64,000 bases of DNA from Bog-473 sp963704355 (GCA_963704355.1 OY969891.1:2666001-2730000), one strand, 5' to 3'. Counted from the stretch's first letter, positions 50,622-59,876 are shown. The notes: generated from the sequence alone by a model not told the origin. Numbers and translations: made by a program.

Positions 50622-52079
50622 GTGGTAAGGCAGGCGCTAGCGGCGCTGCGAGAGGCCTTCAGGCGTGAGGACAGCTTCGTCGTGCTGTCCCGTGGCCTGC
50701 TCTACGTCGGCATGTTCTTCCTGCCCCTGCTGCGTTTCAAGGCCACCAAGGGCCTGAACGTCAGCGATGCCATCTTCCTGCTCGGGTTCATCTTTCTCAT
50801 TCTGAGCCGCCGCCCCCCGCCCCGGGCCCCCCGGACGCCGGCGTGGTACGTCGGCGCGTTCATGTTCCTCCTGGCCGGCATGGTGGCCAGCACACAGGCG
50901 GACGCGGTGGCGCAGTCGGTCATCGTCGTCTTCAACGCCGTGTACGTGTTCTTCATCCTCCAGTACCTGCTCCGCCAGCAGCTGGCCTCGACGGTGCACT
51001 TGCAGCGGGCCATAGGGGCCTTCGTCTTCGGGGTTTCGCTCTCTGCCTTCGTCGCCATTCTGCAGATCACGCTGCACGTGTTCCTCCCGAAAGCAGGCGC
51101 CATAGCCTCGAGCGGCAGCATCGGCGGCAACGCGCGGGCGATCGGTCTCAGCACGCAGCCGAACTTGGCCGGCATCTCCTTCGCCTTGGCCATCGTCTTC
51201 GCTGTCGGCCTGCTGCTCCAGGTCGGCTGGCGCAAGCACTGGTACCTCAGCGGGTGCGTCATCGTCGTGGTCGCGGCGCTCCTGTTGAGCGGGAGCGTCT
51301 CGGGCATTGCGAGCACGCTCCTCGGTCTCGTGGTGCTCTTCATCGCTCGTGGGGTCCCGCTCAAACAGGTGCTGTCGGTGCTGCTGGCGCTGGCCGCCGT
51401 CTACCTGCTCGTCTTCGGCGTGATCGATCGTGGTTCGCACCTTGATCCGATCACCCGCATTGAGAAGACGACCAATGCGAACGCAGGGAAGGGCGGCGGG
51501 ACGCTGCAACTCCGGATCGACACGATCGAGAAAGCTTGGAGCGAAACCGTCCAGAAGCCGATCACTGGTCACGGGCTCGACCAACAGACCCTGGCGGTCT
51601 ACTACGACCAGCAGCTCTACGTGTACTACCCGCCGCACAACATCATCTTCTTGTACTGGTACGGCGGGGGCATCTTCATGCTGGTGGCACTCATCATCAT
51701 GATGGGCTCCTCCTTCAGCCGGCTCCTGCACGGGCGACTCCGGGCAGGGAAGAACTGGAATCCGATGCGCGACGTCGTCCTGGCGGCTTGCATCACCGAC
51801 CTGTTCTTCTCCATGCAGAGCCCCGAGCTGGTCGACCGATGGTTGTGGATGCCGTTCCTCCTCGCATTCTGCTTCCGCGACGCGCCGGCACCGGAGACGC
51901 CCGCGGCCGACGCGGTGGAGCGTCCCGTCACCGCGCCCGAGGCGCCGGCCGTGACCGGCAACGGCCAGCCGCGTCGCGTGAGCGGTACGGTCGGCCGCCA
52001 CGCCGCGGCCGGGCCGGCCGCGGTCGAGACAGCCGACGACCGCGGCCGTCACGTGGCACCCGCTCCCGGGCCTTCGTAG
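50622..52079 (+). CDS. O-antigen ligase / Wzy-like polymerase membrane protein
   Basis: 485 residues with about ten to twelve helices and a large extracellular loop (about 270-335) containing TLQLRIDTIEKAWSE, KPITGHGLDQ and YVYYPPHNIIFLYWYGGG. The H-N pair in PPHN is the usual WaaL/Wzy-type signature (cf. HNxyL). It likely polymerises or ligates lipid-linked glycan repeats. The last ~85 residues are Ala/Pro/Thr-rich and cytoplasmic. It is divergent from the Wzz-like gene. The methyltransferase gene starts four bases after its stop. Confidence 0.8.
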   Translation: MVRQALAALREAFRREDSFVVLSRGLLYVGMFFLPLLRFKATKGLNVSDAIFLLGFIFLILSRRPPPRAPRTPAWYVGAFMFLLAGMVASTQADAVAQSVIVVFNAVYVFFILQYLLRQQLASTVHLQRAIGAFVFGVSLSAFVAILQITLHVFLPKAGAIASSGSIGGNARAIGLSTQPNLAGISFALAIVFAVGLLLQVGWRKHWYLSGCVIVVVAALLLSGSVSGIASTLLGLVVLFIARGVPLKQVLSVLLALAAVYLLVFGVIDRGSHLDPITRIEKTTNANAGKGGGTLQLRIDTIEKAWSETVQKPITGHGLDQQTLAVYYDQQLYVYYPPHNIIFLYWYGGGIFMLVALIIMMGSSFSRLLHGRLRAGKNWNPMRDVVLAACITDLFFSMQSPELVDRWLWMPFLLAFCFRDAPAPETPAADAVERPVTAPEAPAVTGNGQPRRVSGTVGRHAAAGPAAVETADDRGRHVAPAPGPS

Positions 52080-52082
52080 CGC

Positions 52083-52877
52083 GTGCCTGGCTCGGGGTCA
52101 CGACAGGCGACGAACAGGCCGCGACGCGATCGCGTTGCCGCGGCGACGCCCTCGTCGGGCTATCTGGGCCTCGGCGAGATGTTCGACGACCGCATCCTCG
52201 GCACCGACAGCGCCCACGTGTTCTTCGTCAGCGCCCAGGCCCTCGCCGCCCACGCCAAGGTGGTGGCCGAGGTGGGCTGCGGTCGGGGCGCCGCCGTCGA
52301 GCTCGACCAGCCGGGCGGCCCCTGGCAGGACCTCAGGGGTGAGGGCCGCTCCGTGATCGGGATCGACGTCGAGGACGCCGGCGTCGCCAACCCGGTCATC
52401 GACGAGTTCCGGCTCATCGGCGCCGACGGCCGCTGGCCGCTTGACGACGCCTCGGTCGACCTGGCCGTCAGCGACTACGTGCTCGAGCACGTGACGGACC
52501 CTGAGGCCTTCGTGCGCGAGCTGGCGCGCGTCCTGCGCCCGGGGGGGACCTTCATCGGGCGCACGGTCAGCCGCCGGTCTCTGCTCTCGGTCGCGGCGCG
52601 CGTCGTCCCGAACGAGCGCCACGCCGGCGCCGTGGCCCGCCTCCAGCCGGGTCGGGAGGAGCAGGACGTGTTCCACACGGCCTACAAGATGAACACACGC
52701 CAGGACCTGGCGCGCGTCCTCGACGCCGATTTCGACTGGGCCCTGGCCCACCGCACGGGACTCGAGCAGTACTTCAAGCCCTGGCCGCGCCTGCGCCGGG
52801 TCGTGGGCGGCGCGGAGCGCCACCTGCCGACGACCATGTGGATGGGCCTGGTCGTCTTCGCCCGCCGCCGGGCCTGA
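52083..52877 (+). CDS. Class I SAM-dependent methyltransferase
   Basis: 264 residues. SAM motif I VVAEVGCGRGAAVEL near 60-75, an acidic end of strand two (VIGIDVEDAG), and the later WPLDDASVDLAVSDYVLEHV with FVRELARVLRPGGTFIGRT. Methyltransf_11-like fold. Probably methylates a sugar or glycan intermediate in the surrounding locus. GTG start, four bases after the polymerase stop, so the two are probably co-translated. Confidence 0.82.
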   Translation: MPGSGSRQATNRPRRDRVAAATPSSGYLGLGEMFDDRILGTDSAHVFFVSAQALAAHAKVVAEVGCGRGAAVELDQPGGPWQDLRGEGRSVIGIDVEDAGVANPVIDEFRLIGADGRWPLDDASVDLAVSDYVLEHVTDPEAFVRELARVLRPGGTFIGRTVSRRSLLSVAARVVPNERHAGAVARLQPGREEQDVFHTAYKMNTRQDLARVLDADFDWALAHRTGLEQYFKPWPRLRRVVGGAERHLPTTMWMGLVVFARRRA

Positions 52878-52940
52878 CCCGCCCGTTACCTACCGGTCCG
52901 GCAAACCCAGCCGGCGTCTCAGGCCCAGCCCGAGACGCCT

Positions 52941-53942
52941 TCAAGCCAGCGCGAACTGCGAGTCGCCGCTGTCGACCTCCTGGCGGTACCACTCGATGGT
53001 CTTGGCGAGGCCCTCCTCGAGCGACCAGCTGGGTTTCCACCCGAGGCGCTCGCGGGCCCGCGTGTTGTCGCCGCGCATGGTCCAGATCTCCGTCGGCCGC
53101 TCGGGCAACGCGCCGAACTCCGCCTTCACCGGGTTGTCCAACAGGTCGAGAATGGTCTCGGCAACCGTGCGGATGGACACGTCCTCACCGCAGCAGATGT
53201 TGAAGAGCTCGCCCTCTATTCCGGGCACCAGCATGGCGCGGACCATCCCGTCGGCAATGTCCTCGACGTAGTTGAATTCGCGGGTTTGGCGGCCCTGGGT
53301 CATCTTGAGCCGCTGGCCGCGCAGGGCCCGGATGATCACCTCGGGGATGATGCGGTCGACCGTCTGGCGCGGGCCGTAGGCATTGAACGGCCGCACCATG
53401 ACGATGGGCCAGTCGTGCCCGTCGTGAAAGACCCGGCACAGGCACTCGGCGGCGTACTTGGTCGCCGCGTAGGGCGAGACGGGGTGCACGGGCTTGTCCT
53501 CTTGGAACGGGACCTCGACGTCGCCGTAGATCTCGCTGGTGCCCACGTTCAAGAACCTCGTGTAGCCGGTCCCGTCCAACGCCTGGAGCAGGTTGGCCGT
53601 GCCCTGCACGTTGGTCTGCACGCACTCGTCGACGCGCTGCCAGGACTTGCCGACGTGCGTGTAGGCGCCGAGGTGGAACACGTGGGTCGGCCGGGCTGCC
53701 TCGACGACGGCGTCCATGGCGCACCGGTCGGCCAGGCTGCCCTCGTGGACCGTGATCCGGTCGCGGATGTCGACCAGGCGCACGCCCAGGACGCTCGACA
53801 CGGCGCTGGTGAGCACGTGGGTGTCGACGCCGTCGGCCAGGAGGCGGTGGACGAGGTGGGAGCCGATGAACCCGCTGGCGCCGGTCACCAGGACGCGCGC
53901 GTTCTCGGGGAAGGCGTACTCGGGTGACGCCGGGACGGTCAC
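52941..53942 (-). CDS. NAD(P)-dependent sugar-nucleotide 4,6-dehydratase/epimerase
   Basis: 333 residues, extended SDR. Cofactor motif VLVTGASGFIGSHLV near 14, NVGTSEIYGDVEVPF (the Thr-Ser-Glu of GDP-mannose-type 4,6-dehydratases), the catalytic YAATK near 155 and RPFNAYGPRQ. GTG start overlapping the stop of the nucleotidyltransferase gene (GTGA), which suggests it acts on the nucleotide sugar made by that enzyme. A CDP- or GDP-hexose 4,6-dehydratase is the best guess; the exact substrate is not decided. Confidence 0.82.
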   Translation of the reverse strand: MTVPASPEYAFPENARVLVTGASGFIGSHLVHRLLADGVDTHVLTSAVSSVLGVRLVDIRDRITVHEGSLADRCAMDAVVEAARPTHVFHLGAYTHVGKSWQRVDECVQTNVQGTANLLQALDGTGYTRFLNVGTSEIYGDVEVPFQEDKPVHPVSPYAATKYAAECLCRVFHDGHDWPIVMVRPFNAYGPRQTVDRIIPEVIIRALRGQRLKMTQGRQTREFNYVEDIADGMVRAMLVPGIEGELFNICCGEDVSIRTVAETILDLLDNPVKAEFGALPERPTEIWTMRGDNTRARERLGWKPSWSLEEGLAKTIEWYRQEVDSGDSQFALA

Positions 53943-54670
53943 GAGACGGTCTCCTGGCGGCTGAGGGAGTTGAAGATCCAGGGGGGCTCCATATCGGCCT
54001 CGCAGAGCGCGGTGAGCTCGAGCGTGTCCTTGTGGGTGTCCATCGACTTCCAAAAGCCTTGGTGCCGGTGGGAGTACAGCTCACCCGCCTGCCCGAGCGC
54101 GGGCAAAATGTCGCGCTCGAGGTCCTGGCCGGCGAACCAGTTCGAAGCGCCCTGGTCCATGACGAAGAAGCCGGCATTGATCCAACAGTCGGAGAGCCGC
54201 GGTTTCTCGGTGAAGCGCACCACCCGCCCGTTCTCGTCGGAGTCGATCGTCCCGTACTGCGACGGCAGCGGCACGACGGTCACCGTGGCGGTGCCGGGAG
54301 TACCCCGGTGGAAGTCGAGGAGGGCGCGCAGGTCCACGTTGCCCAGCCCGTCGGCGTAGGTCAGGAAAAAGGTCTCACCCATGTGCGGCGCGCACGCGAT
54401 CACCCGGCCGCCCGTATTGGTGTCGACGCCGGTGTCACGCACCTCGACACTCCACTCCGACGGCAGAGTCTTGGCGAACTCCTCGATCTGCTCGACCTTG
54501 AAGCCGGCCGCCAGCACGAAGTCGGTGCAGCCCTGGCGTGCGTAGATCTGCATCACGTGTCCGAGGACGGGCCGTCCTCCCACCTCGAGAAGGGGCTTCG
54601 GCAGTTCGAGCGTGTGCGGGTAAGCGCGAGTCCCCTTTCCGCCGCAGAGGATCAGTGTTCGCACCGCCAT
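53939..54670 (-). CDS. Sugar-1-phosphate nucleotidyltransferase (RfbF-like)
   Basis: 243 residues. Nucleotide-binding LILCGGKGTRAYPHTLELPK at the start (the G-G-x-G-T-R signature, then PKPLLEVGGRP), DFVLAAGFKVEQIEEF, FLTYADGLGNVDL for the metal Asp, WINAGFFVMD and GFWKSMDTHKD. The latter residues fit glucose-1-phosphate cytidylyltransferases. It would supply the sugar nucleotide for the dehydratase that follows. Because GGGAAGG touches the ATG, the GTG two codons in (54664) may be the true start. Confidence 0.82.
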   Translation of the reverse strand: MAVRTLILCGGKGTRAYPHTLELPKPLLEVGGRPVLGHVMQIYARQGCTDFVLAAGFKVEQIEEFAKTLPSEWSVEVRDTGVDTNTGGRVIACAPHMGETFFLTYADGLGNVDLRALLDFHRGTPGTATVTVVPLPSQYGTIDSDENGRVVRFTEKPRLSDCWINAGFFVMDQGASNWFAGQDLERDILPALGQAGELYSHRHQGFWKSMDTHKDTLELTALCEADMEPPWIFNSLSRQETVS

Positions 54671-55025
54671 CCTTCCCGAGGTTGTCCCGCCTACCCGCTT
54701 GCGAACCCGTGCGCGTTACGTTCTAGCGCACCGCAGCGGCAATGGTGTGCTGCGCGGCGCCGCGCAAACGTTCGTTCACGCGGGAGCGGCCGGCGGGTGG
54801 TCACCGGGGAAATACGGCGCGGTCTCGGGCTCGTGCGGTGCTCCGTACGGCGGGGCCGGCTCCCGGAGGCACCGCCGGGGACGGGTACCATACGCCCGCC
54901 CTCACGCCGGCATTGGCAGCAAGGTACGTCCACGAGAGACGGAAGCAACCCGCGCGTCGGGCGTTCCCTACCCAGCGGGCGCCGCCGAGGCGTGCCGCCC
55001 CAAACGAGTCAGGAGCGGAGGAACG
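54671..55025. other. Divergent intergenic region with a perfect 16-bp palindrome
   Basis: 355 bases between leftward nucleotidyltransferase and rightward GT61 genes. At 54751-54766 lies the perfect palindrome TGCGCGGCGCCGCGCA. Promoters for both directions should be here; none stands out. No coding sequence is supported before the leader ORF at 55026. Confidence 0.5.
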
Positions 55026-55064
55026 ATGGATGAGCGCCAGGGCGAAGAGGCAGGGGCCAGGTAG
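55026..55064 (+). CDS. 12-codon leader ORF before the GT61 gene
   Basis: ATG to TAG encodes MDERQGEEAGAR. GGAGGAACG immediately upstream is a much better RBS than that of the next gene, whose ATG lies two bases after this stop. Ribosomes ending here could re-initiate at 55067, so it may serve translational coupling. No stall motif or codon bias is evident. Confidence 0.4.
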   Translation: MDERQGEEAGAR

Positions 55065-55066
55065 TC

Positions 55067-56266
55067 ATGGTCCGTCTGTCCCCGCGTCTGCGCCCGATGT
55101 GGCCCTATCTCAAGCCGGCCTACACGCAGGCGACCCGGATGGTCGCGCCGCTGACCGTGCGGGCCAGCCAGCTGGGCGGAGGCGGTTACCTCCCGGCTGG
55201 ATACGTCGAGAGCATGGAACAGGCGGCCGCGACATCGGGCGGCCGGTGCGTCACGGTGCGCCCGCCCGAGATGATCTCTCGGACCGTGCCGCAGGGCTTC
55301 CCCGACCACGGCGCCGACTACGTGCCGTGGACCACCGAGCACGTCCGCCGGGTCGCGGTGGCCGAGTTGCCGCACGGACGCGTCCTCTCGCCGCACAACG
55401 CGGTCATCACCGGCAACGACGACCTGGTGGTCGAGGTGAGTCTCTACTTCGGCACCAGCCGCGCCCGTGAGCACCCGATCTTCCTGCACCCGTTCCCCGG
55501 ACTGCCGCTCGAGGTCGGCGGGCGCCTCGGCGTCCTGGCGCTCCAGGGCGACGCGAACTACTACCACTTCCACATGGACGTGCTGCCGAGGCTCGGCGTG
55601 CTCGAGCAGTCCGGCCTGGCGCCTCCCGACCTGTGGTACGTGCCGATGGGGCTGCCGTTCCAGCGGGAGCTGCTGACGATGATGGGGCTCGACCTCGACC
55701 GGTGCATCGACAGCTCGCAGGTGCGCCACGTGCTGGCCGAGACTCTGGTCGTCCCGTCGCCGCCCGCCATGACCGTCATCAACCCGCCGTGGAGCGTCGA
55801 GTTCCTGCGCCGCCGCCTGCTGCCCGAAGGGATCGACCGCGTCCCCGGCCGCGGCATCTATGTCAGCCGCGGCGGCTCTGCCAACAACCGGCGCGTCGAC
55901 AACGAGGAAGAGCTCAAGACTTACCTCGAGGGCCGCGGCGTCACAACCATGGAGCCCGAGGCGCTGTCCTCGAGCGAGAAGGTAGAGGCGTTCGCCCAGG
56001 CGTCGCTCATCGTCGGTGCCCACAGCGCCGGCCTCGTCAGTGTCGTCTTCGCCAGTCCGGGTTCGGCCGTGGTCGAGCTCTTCCCCTCCGGCGGGATCAA
56101 CACCTGCTACTGGAAGCTGGCCCAGGCTGTGCCCGGCGTCGAGTACCGCTACGTGCTCGGCCGGGGCGACCCGGCGCCGGTGTCGCTGTCCGAGTTCCTG
56201 GTGAGCGACATTGAGGCGGACATCCCGGCCATCGGTCGCACCCTCGACGACCTCGGTTGGCCCTAG
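55067..56266 (+). CDS. GT61-family (DUF563) glycosyltransferase
   Basis: 399 residues. The family core is seen as ANYYHFHMDVLPRLGVLEQSG near 165, RGIYVSRGGSANNRRVDNEE near 265 and VGAHSAGLVSVVFASPGSAV near 325. DUF563/GT61 enzymes add sugars to capsule, LPS or plant-type glycans. Start ATG 55067, preceded by a 12-codon leader ORF with a strong RBS. It is followed by a convergent glycosyltransferase 43 bases after the stop. Confidence 0.83.
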   Translation: MVRLSPRLRPMWPYLKPAYTQATRMVAPLTVRASQLGGGGYLPAGYVESMEQAAATSGGRCVTVRPPEMISRTVPQGFPDHGADYVPWTTEHVRRVAVAELPHGRVLSPHNAVITGNDDLVVEVSLYFGTSRAREHPIFLHPFPGLPLEVGGRLGVLALQGDANYYHFHMDVLPRLGVLEQSGLAPPDLWYVPMGLPFQRELLTMMGLDLDRCIDSSQVRHVLAETLVVPSPPAMTVINPPWSVEFLRRRLLPEGIDRVPGRGIYVSRGGSANNRRVDNEEELKTYLEGRGVTTMEPEALSSSEKVEAFAQASLIVGAHSAGLVSVVFASPGSAVVELFPSGGINTCYWKLAQAVPGVEYRYVLGRGDPAPVSLSEFLVSDIEADIPAIGRTLDDLGWP

Positions 56267-56309
56267 GGCAGCCGGCCGCGCCGTTCTGCCTCGGGCCGCA
56301 CCGGCGGCG

Positions 56310-57356
56310 TCAGCCGATGCAGGCGGACAGCGTGGCGCGCACGGCGGCCGCGGTGCGCTGCCACGTGAACTCCGACGCGTGCAACACGGCGCGCTCGAGA
56401 TCCTCGGCGCTCTGGCTGCGTGCAATCGGCACGGCGCGGGCGAGCGCCGGCGCGTCCCAGCCGTCCATCACCGTGGCCAGCCCCCCCGTCACCTCGAGCA
56501 GCGCCGGGTCCGGCGTGACGACGACGGCGATGGCCAGGCGCATCGCCTCGAGCGCGGGCAGGCCGAAGCCCTCGTAATCGGAGGGGAAGACGACGAGCGA
56601 CGCGCCGGTGAACCGGCGGTGGAACTCGTCGGCATTGAGCCAGGGCAGCACGGTCACAGCGTCGCTCAGGCCGCGGGCCGCCGCGTGGGCCTCCACTCCG
56701 GCGCGTGCCACCTCGGGCAGGCCGACGATCACGAGCGGCAACGGGTCGCGTCGCAGGCTGGCCCACGCGTCGAGCACGAGCCCCACGTTTTTGTTCCCCC
56801 ACTGCCCGAAGGCCAGCGCGTACTCGCCGCCGCCGCCGCCATCGTCGGCGCGGGGCCAGCGCAGGACGTGGTCGGCGCCGAGCTGGGCGACCGTGATCGT
56901 CTGGCGGCGCAGCCAGGGGTGGACCCGCAACAGGTCCTCACGGGTGCGGTGTGAGATGGTCACGATGGCGTCGGCCCGCCGGTAGCCGACGCCGTAGCTG
57001 GCGCCGCGCAGCAGACGGGTGCGGTAGCTGAACTGGTGCGGCCGCATCTCGTGGCGCACGTCGAGCGAGATGATGACCCGGGGGCAGGGGAGCGGCGCGA
57101 TGGTCGTTGCCGGGGTGACGCCAAGCATGGCGTCGGCCCCGAGCCGGCGGCAGAGGTCGGGGACCGCCCGCTCCATGGCGAGCAGGCGGTGGCCACCCAC
57201 CGGGTGCACCGTCATGCGCTCCGGCAGCTCGAGCTCGATGCCCGGTCGGAGCACGACGTGCACCTCGTCGGCCTCTTCCCAGCCCCGGAGCAGGTTCTCG
57301 GTGACGACGCCGAGGCTCGTGCCCCGGACGGGCAGGGCATTCACCAGGAGGCGCAT
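56310..57356 (-). CDS. GT4-type glycosyltransferase
   Basis: 348 residues, GT-B fold. N-terminal Rossmann half from MRLLVNALPVRGTSLGVV; RRADAIVTISHRTREDLLRV near 125; C-terminal nucleotide-sugar site with LAFGQWGNKN, and the donor motif LVVFPSDYEGFGLPALEAM whose first Glu of EGFGLPALE is typical of GT4. ATG 57356 is chosen since it begins the Rossmann fold and TACGTT lies seven bases upstream (leaderless pattern); the longer frame upstream has no support. Retaining mannosyl- or rhamnosyl-type transfer is possible. Confidence 0.85.
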   Translation of the reverse strand: MRLLVNALPVRGTSLGVVTENLLRGWEEADEVHVVLRPGIELELPERMTVHPVGGHRLLAMERAVPDLCRRLGADAMLGVTPATTIAPLPCPRVIISLDVRHEMRPHQFSYRTRLLRGASYGVGYRRADAIVTISHRTREDLLRVHPWLRRQTITVAQLGADHVLRWPRADDGGGGGEYALAFGQWGNKNVGLVLDAWASLRRDPLPLVIVGLPEVARAGVEAHAAARGLSDAVTVLPWLNADEFHRRFTGASLVVFPSDYEGFGLPALEAMRLAIAVVVTPDPALLEVTGGLATVMDGWDAPALARAVPIARSQSAEDLERAVLHASEFTWQRTAAAVRATLSACIG

Positions 57357-57494
57357 CGGCAGCAACGTAGCGCGCCCGCCCTCGCCCACAGTCACCGGAC
57401 CCCATGGAAGGAAAACTGGAAAATTCGGCAGCTGGACTGCAAGTTTCTGGCGGAACGCCCGTTCTCCCATCGAGGGTCGATAGGGGGTCCACCG

Positions 57495-58757
57495 TTGCCA
57501 CCGCGTTCGTCGCGCATCGTCGTCCACGACTACTCCGGGCATCCCGGGCAGGCGCAGCTGAGCCGTGCCCTGGCCGGGCGCGGGTACTCGGTGACGCACC
57601 AGCACTGCCCGTCGTACACGACGGGTCGGGGCTCGTTGCAGCGCGAGCCGGGCGATCCCGAGACGCTCACCTTCGAGCCCGTCGCCATGGACGGGACCTT
57701 TGCCAAGTACTCGCCCCTCACGCGGCTCCGTCAAGAGCTCCGATACGGCAAGCGGGCCGGACGGGCCATCGTCGCCAAGCGGCCGGCCGTCGTCGTCATC
57801 AGCAACGTGCCGCTCCTCGCCCACTCCGTCCTGGCGCGCTCTCTCGCCAGGCGCTCCATCCCCATGGTCTTCTGGCACCAGGACATCTACTCGGAGGCCA
57901 TCGGCGTGACGGCGCGCCGGAGGATTCCGGTCGTGGGCGGGCTGCTGGCGTGGCTGGCGGACCGGACCGAGCGCACCATCGCCCGGCGCAGCGTCGCCAT
58001 CGTCGCCATCTCGCCCACCTTTCTCGAGCGCTTGGAGGAATGGGGCGTGGCGGACAAGGCCACGGTGGTCCCGAACTGGGCGCCGATCGACGAGCTGCCG
58101 GTGGGCGTCCGGGACAACGCGTGGAGCCGGCGCATGGGCCTCACCGGCCACCGGGTCGTGCTCTACTCGGGCACACTCGGCCTCAAGCACGACCCGAGCA
58201 TCTTGGCCGAGTTGGCCGCCGGACTGCGTGACTCGCATCCCGACGCCCGGGTCGTCGTGGTCTCGGAGGGCAAGGGCCGCGACTGGCTGGAGGAGCACAA
58301 GGCGAACGCTCCCGGCGATGCGGACAACCTCGTGCTGCTCGACTTCCAGGCCTACGCGGACCTGCCCGACGTGATGGCGAGTGCCGACGTGTTGGCGGCC
58401 ATCTTGGAGCCGGACGCCTCGAAGTTCTCGGTGCCCTCCAAGGTCTTGAGCTACCTGTGCTCCGACCGCGCCATCCTCGGCGTCCTGCCACCCGACAACT
58501 CGGTCGCCGGGATCTTGGCCAGCCAGGGTGCGGGCATCGTCGTGGACCGGGCCGGGGTGCGCACGGCGGCGGCCGAGCTGCTCGACGACGAGGAGCGGCG
58601 ACGCGCCATGGGTCAGGCGGGCCGGCGCTACGCCGAACGGACGTTCAGCCCCGAGACGGCGGCCGATCGCTTCCTCGAGGTGTTCGGCGAACTGGTGGCG
58701 CCGCCGCCGCCGGCGGAGCGAGCCGAGGCGGAGCTCACGAAAGGAACGACAAGGTGA
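57495..58757 (+). CDS. GT4-type glycosyltransferase (WbuB-like)
   Basis: 420 residues, GT-B. RIVVHDYSGHPGQAQLSRALAG at the start, FWHQDIYSEAIG near 135, VVPNWAPIDELPV near 190 and LLDFQAYADLPDVMASADV near 280, with FSVPSKVLSYLCSDRAIL as donor-binding region. These resemble WbuB-type N-acetylfucosaminyl transferases. The chosen TTG has GGGGG seven bases upstream; the open frame runs further upstream into the intergenic region without a credible start. Divergent from the GT4 gene at 56310. Confidence 0.8.
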   Translation: MPPRSSRIVVHDYSGHPGQAQLSRALAGRGYSVTHQHCPSYTTGRGSLQREPGDPETLTFEPVAMDGTFAKYSPLTRLRQELRYGKRAGRAIVAKRPAVVVISNVPLLAHSVLARSLARRSIPMVFWHQDIYSEAIGVTARRRIPVVGGLLAWLADRTERTIARRSVAIVAISPTFLERLEEWGVADKATVVPNWAPIDELPVGVRDNAWSRRMGLTGHRVVLYSGTLGLKHDPSILAELAAGLRDSHPDARVVVVSEGKGRDWLEEHKANAPGDADNLVLLDFQAYADLPDVMASADVLAAILEPDASKFSVPSKVLSYLCSDRAILGVLPPDNSVAGILASQGAGIVVDRAGVRTAAAELLDDEERRRAMGQAGRRYAERTFSPETAADRFLEVFGELVAPPPPAERAEAELTKGTTR

Positions 58758-58845
58758 GCGCCGCCGGGACGTTTCATTTGGGACCAGCGCGGCGACCTAT
58801 CTGCAATGGGGACTGCAACACGCACGAAGGGAGAGGACCAGTCCG

Positions 58846-59832
58846 ATGAAGAGTGTGTTGGTGACCGGGGCCGGTGGCTTCATCGGGGGCCACCTAGTGG
58901 CCCGGCTGCGCGAGATGGGGATCGAGAACGTGCGTGGCGTCGACCGCGTGCCGCTCGGCGAGTGGCACCAGCGCTTCGACGACGTCGACAGCCGTTCGGC
59001 CGACCTGCAGGACCTCGCCGCGTGCCTGAGCGCGTGCGAAGGCGTCGACACCGTGTTCAACCTCGCGGCCGACATGGGGGGCATGGGCTTCATAGAGAAC
59101 AACAAGGCGTTGTGCATGCTCTCGGTGCTGATCTCGACCCACATGCTCGAGGCGGCGCGTCAACAGGGCGTCCAGCGTTTGTTCTACTCGTCCTCCGCGT
59201 GCGTCTACGCCGCGGGCAAGCAGGAGTCGCCCGAGGTCGAGCCGCTGCGCGAGGCCGACGCCTACCCCGCCATGCCCGAGGACGGGTACGGCTGGGAGAA
59301 GCTCTTCAGCGAGCGCATGGCGCGCCACTACTACGAGGACTTCGGCCTCGAGACCCGGGTCGCCCGCTACCACAACGTCTACGGGCAACTCGGAACTTAC
59401 GACGGCGGCCGGGAGAAGGCGCCGGCGGCCATCTCCCGCAAGGTGGCGTCGGCCGTGCTGAACGGCACGAACGAGATAGAGATCTGGGGCGACGGCCTGC
59501 AGACCCGCAGCTTCACCTACATCGACGACTGCGTGGAGGGCACACTGCGCCTGACCGCGAGTGACGTGCGCGAGCCGCTCAATATCGGTTCCGAGCAGCT
59601 GGTGACGATCAACGAGCTCGTCGACATCGTCGAGGGCATCGCCGGCGTCACGCTGAAGCGCAACTACAACACCTCAGCGCCGCAGGGCGTGCGGGGTCGT
59701 AACAGTGACAACACGCTCATCCGCGAGAGGCTCGGCTGGGCGCCATCGATCTCCCTCGAGGACGGACTGCAGAACACGTACAAATGGATCTTCGACCAGA
59801 TGAGCGAGGGCGTGGCGCCCATTACGCGCTGA
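58846..59832 (+). CDS. GDP-mannose 3,5-epimerase-like enzyme
   Basis: 328 residues, extended SDR. SVLVTGAGGFIGGHLVARL at the start, FNLAADMGGMGFIENNKA near 80, SSSACVYAAGKQ near 122, the catalytic YGWEKLFSER near 148, YGQLGTYDGGREKAPAAI and EIWGDGLQTRSFTYIDDC. These blocks, especially AADMGG and DGGREKAPAA, are those of GDP-mannose 3,5-epimerases, which yield GDP-L-galactose or GDP-L-gulose. It probably supplies an unusual sugar donor to this locus. Start ATG follows AAGGGAGAGG. Confidence 0.87.
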   Translation: MKSVLVTGAGGFIGGHLVARLREMGIENVRGVDRVPLGEWHQRFDDVDSRSADLQDLAACLSACEGVDTVFNLAADMGGMGFIENNKALCMLSVLISTHMLEAARQQGVQRLFYSSSACVYAAGKQESPEVEPLREADAYPAMPEDGYGWEKLFSERMARHYYEDFGLETRVARYHNVYGQLGTYDGGREKAPAAISRKVASAVLNGTNEIEIWGDGLQTRSFTYIDDCVEGTLRLTASDVREPLNIGSEQLVTINELVDIVEGIAGVTLKRNYNTSAPQGVRGRNSDNTLIRERLGWAPSISLEDGLQNTYKWIFDQMSEGVAPITR

Positions 59833-59840
59833 GCCGTCGC

Positions 59841-59876
59841 GACGTAGTCGTAGTCGCAGTCGCAGGCGCAGGCGCA
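59841..59876. repeat. Hexanucleotide repeat before the flippase gene
   Basis: Six consecutive 6-base units (GACGTA, GTCGTA, GTCGCA twice, GGCGCA twice) lie directly upstream of the flippase RBS (AGGGA, ATG 59885). Copy-number change would alter spacing of upstream signals, not the frame. Confidence 0.7.
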
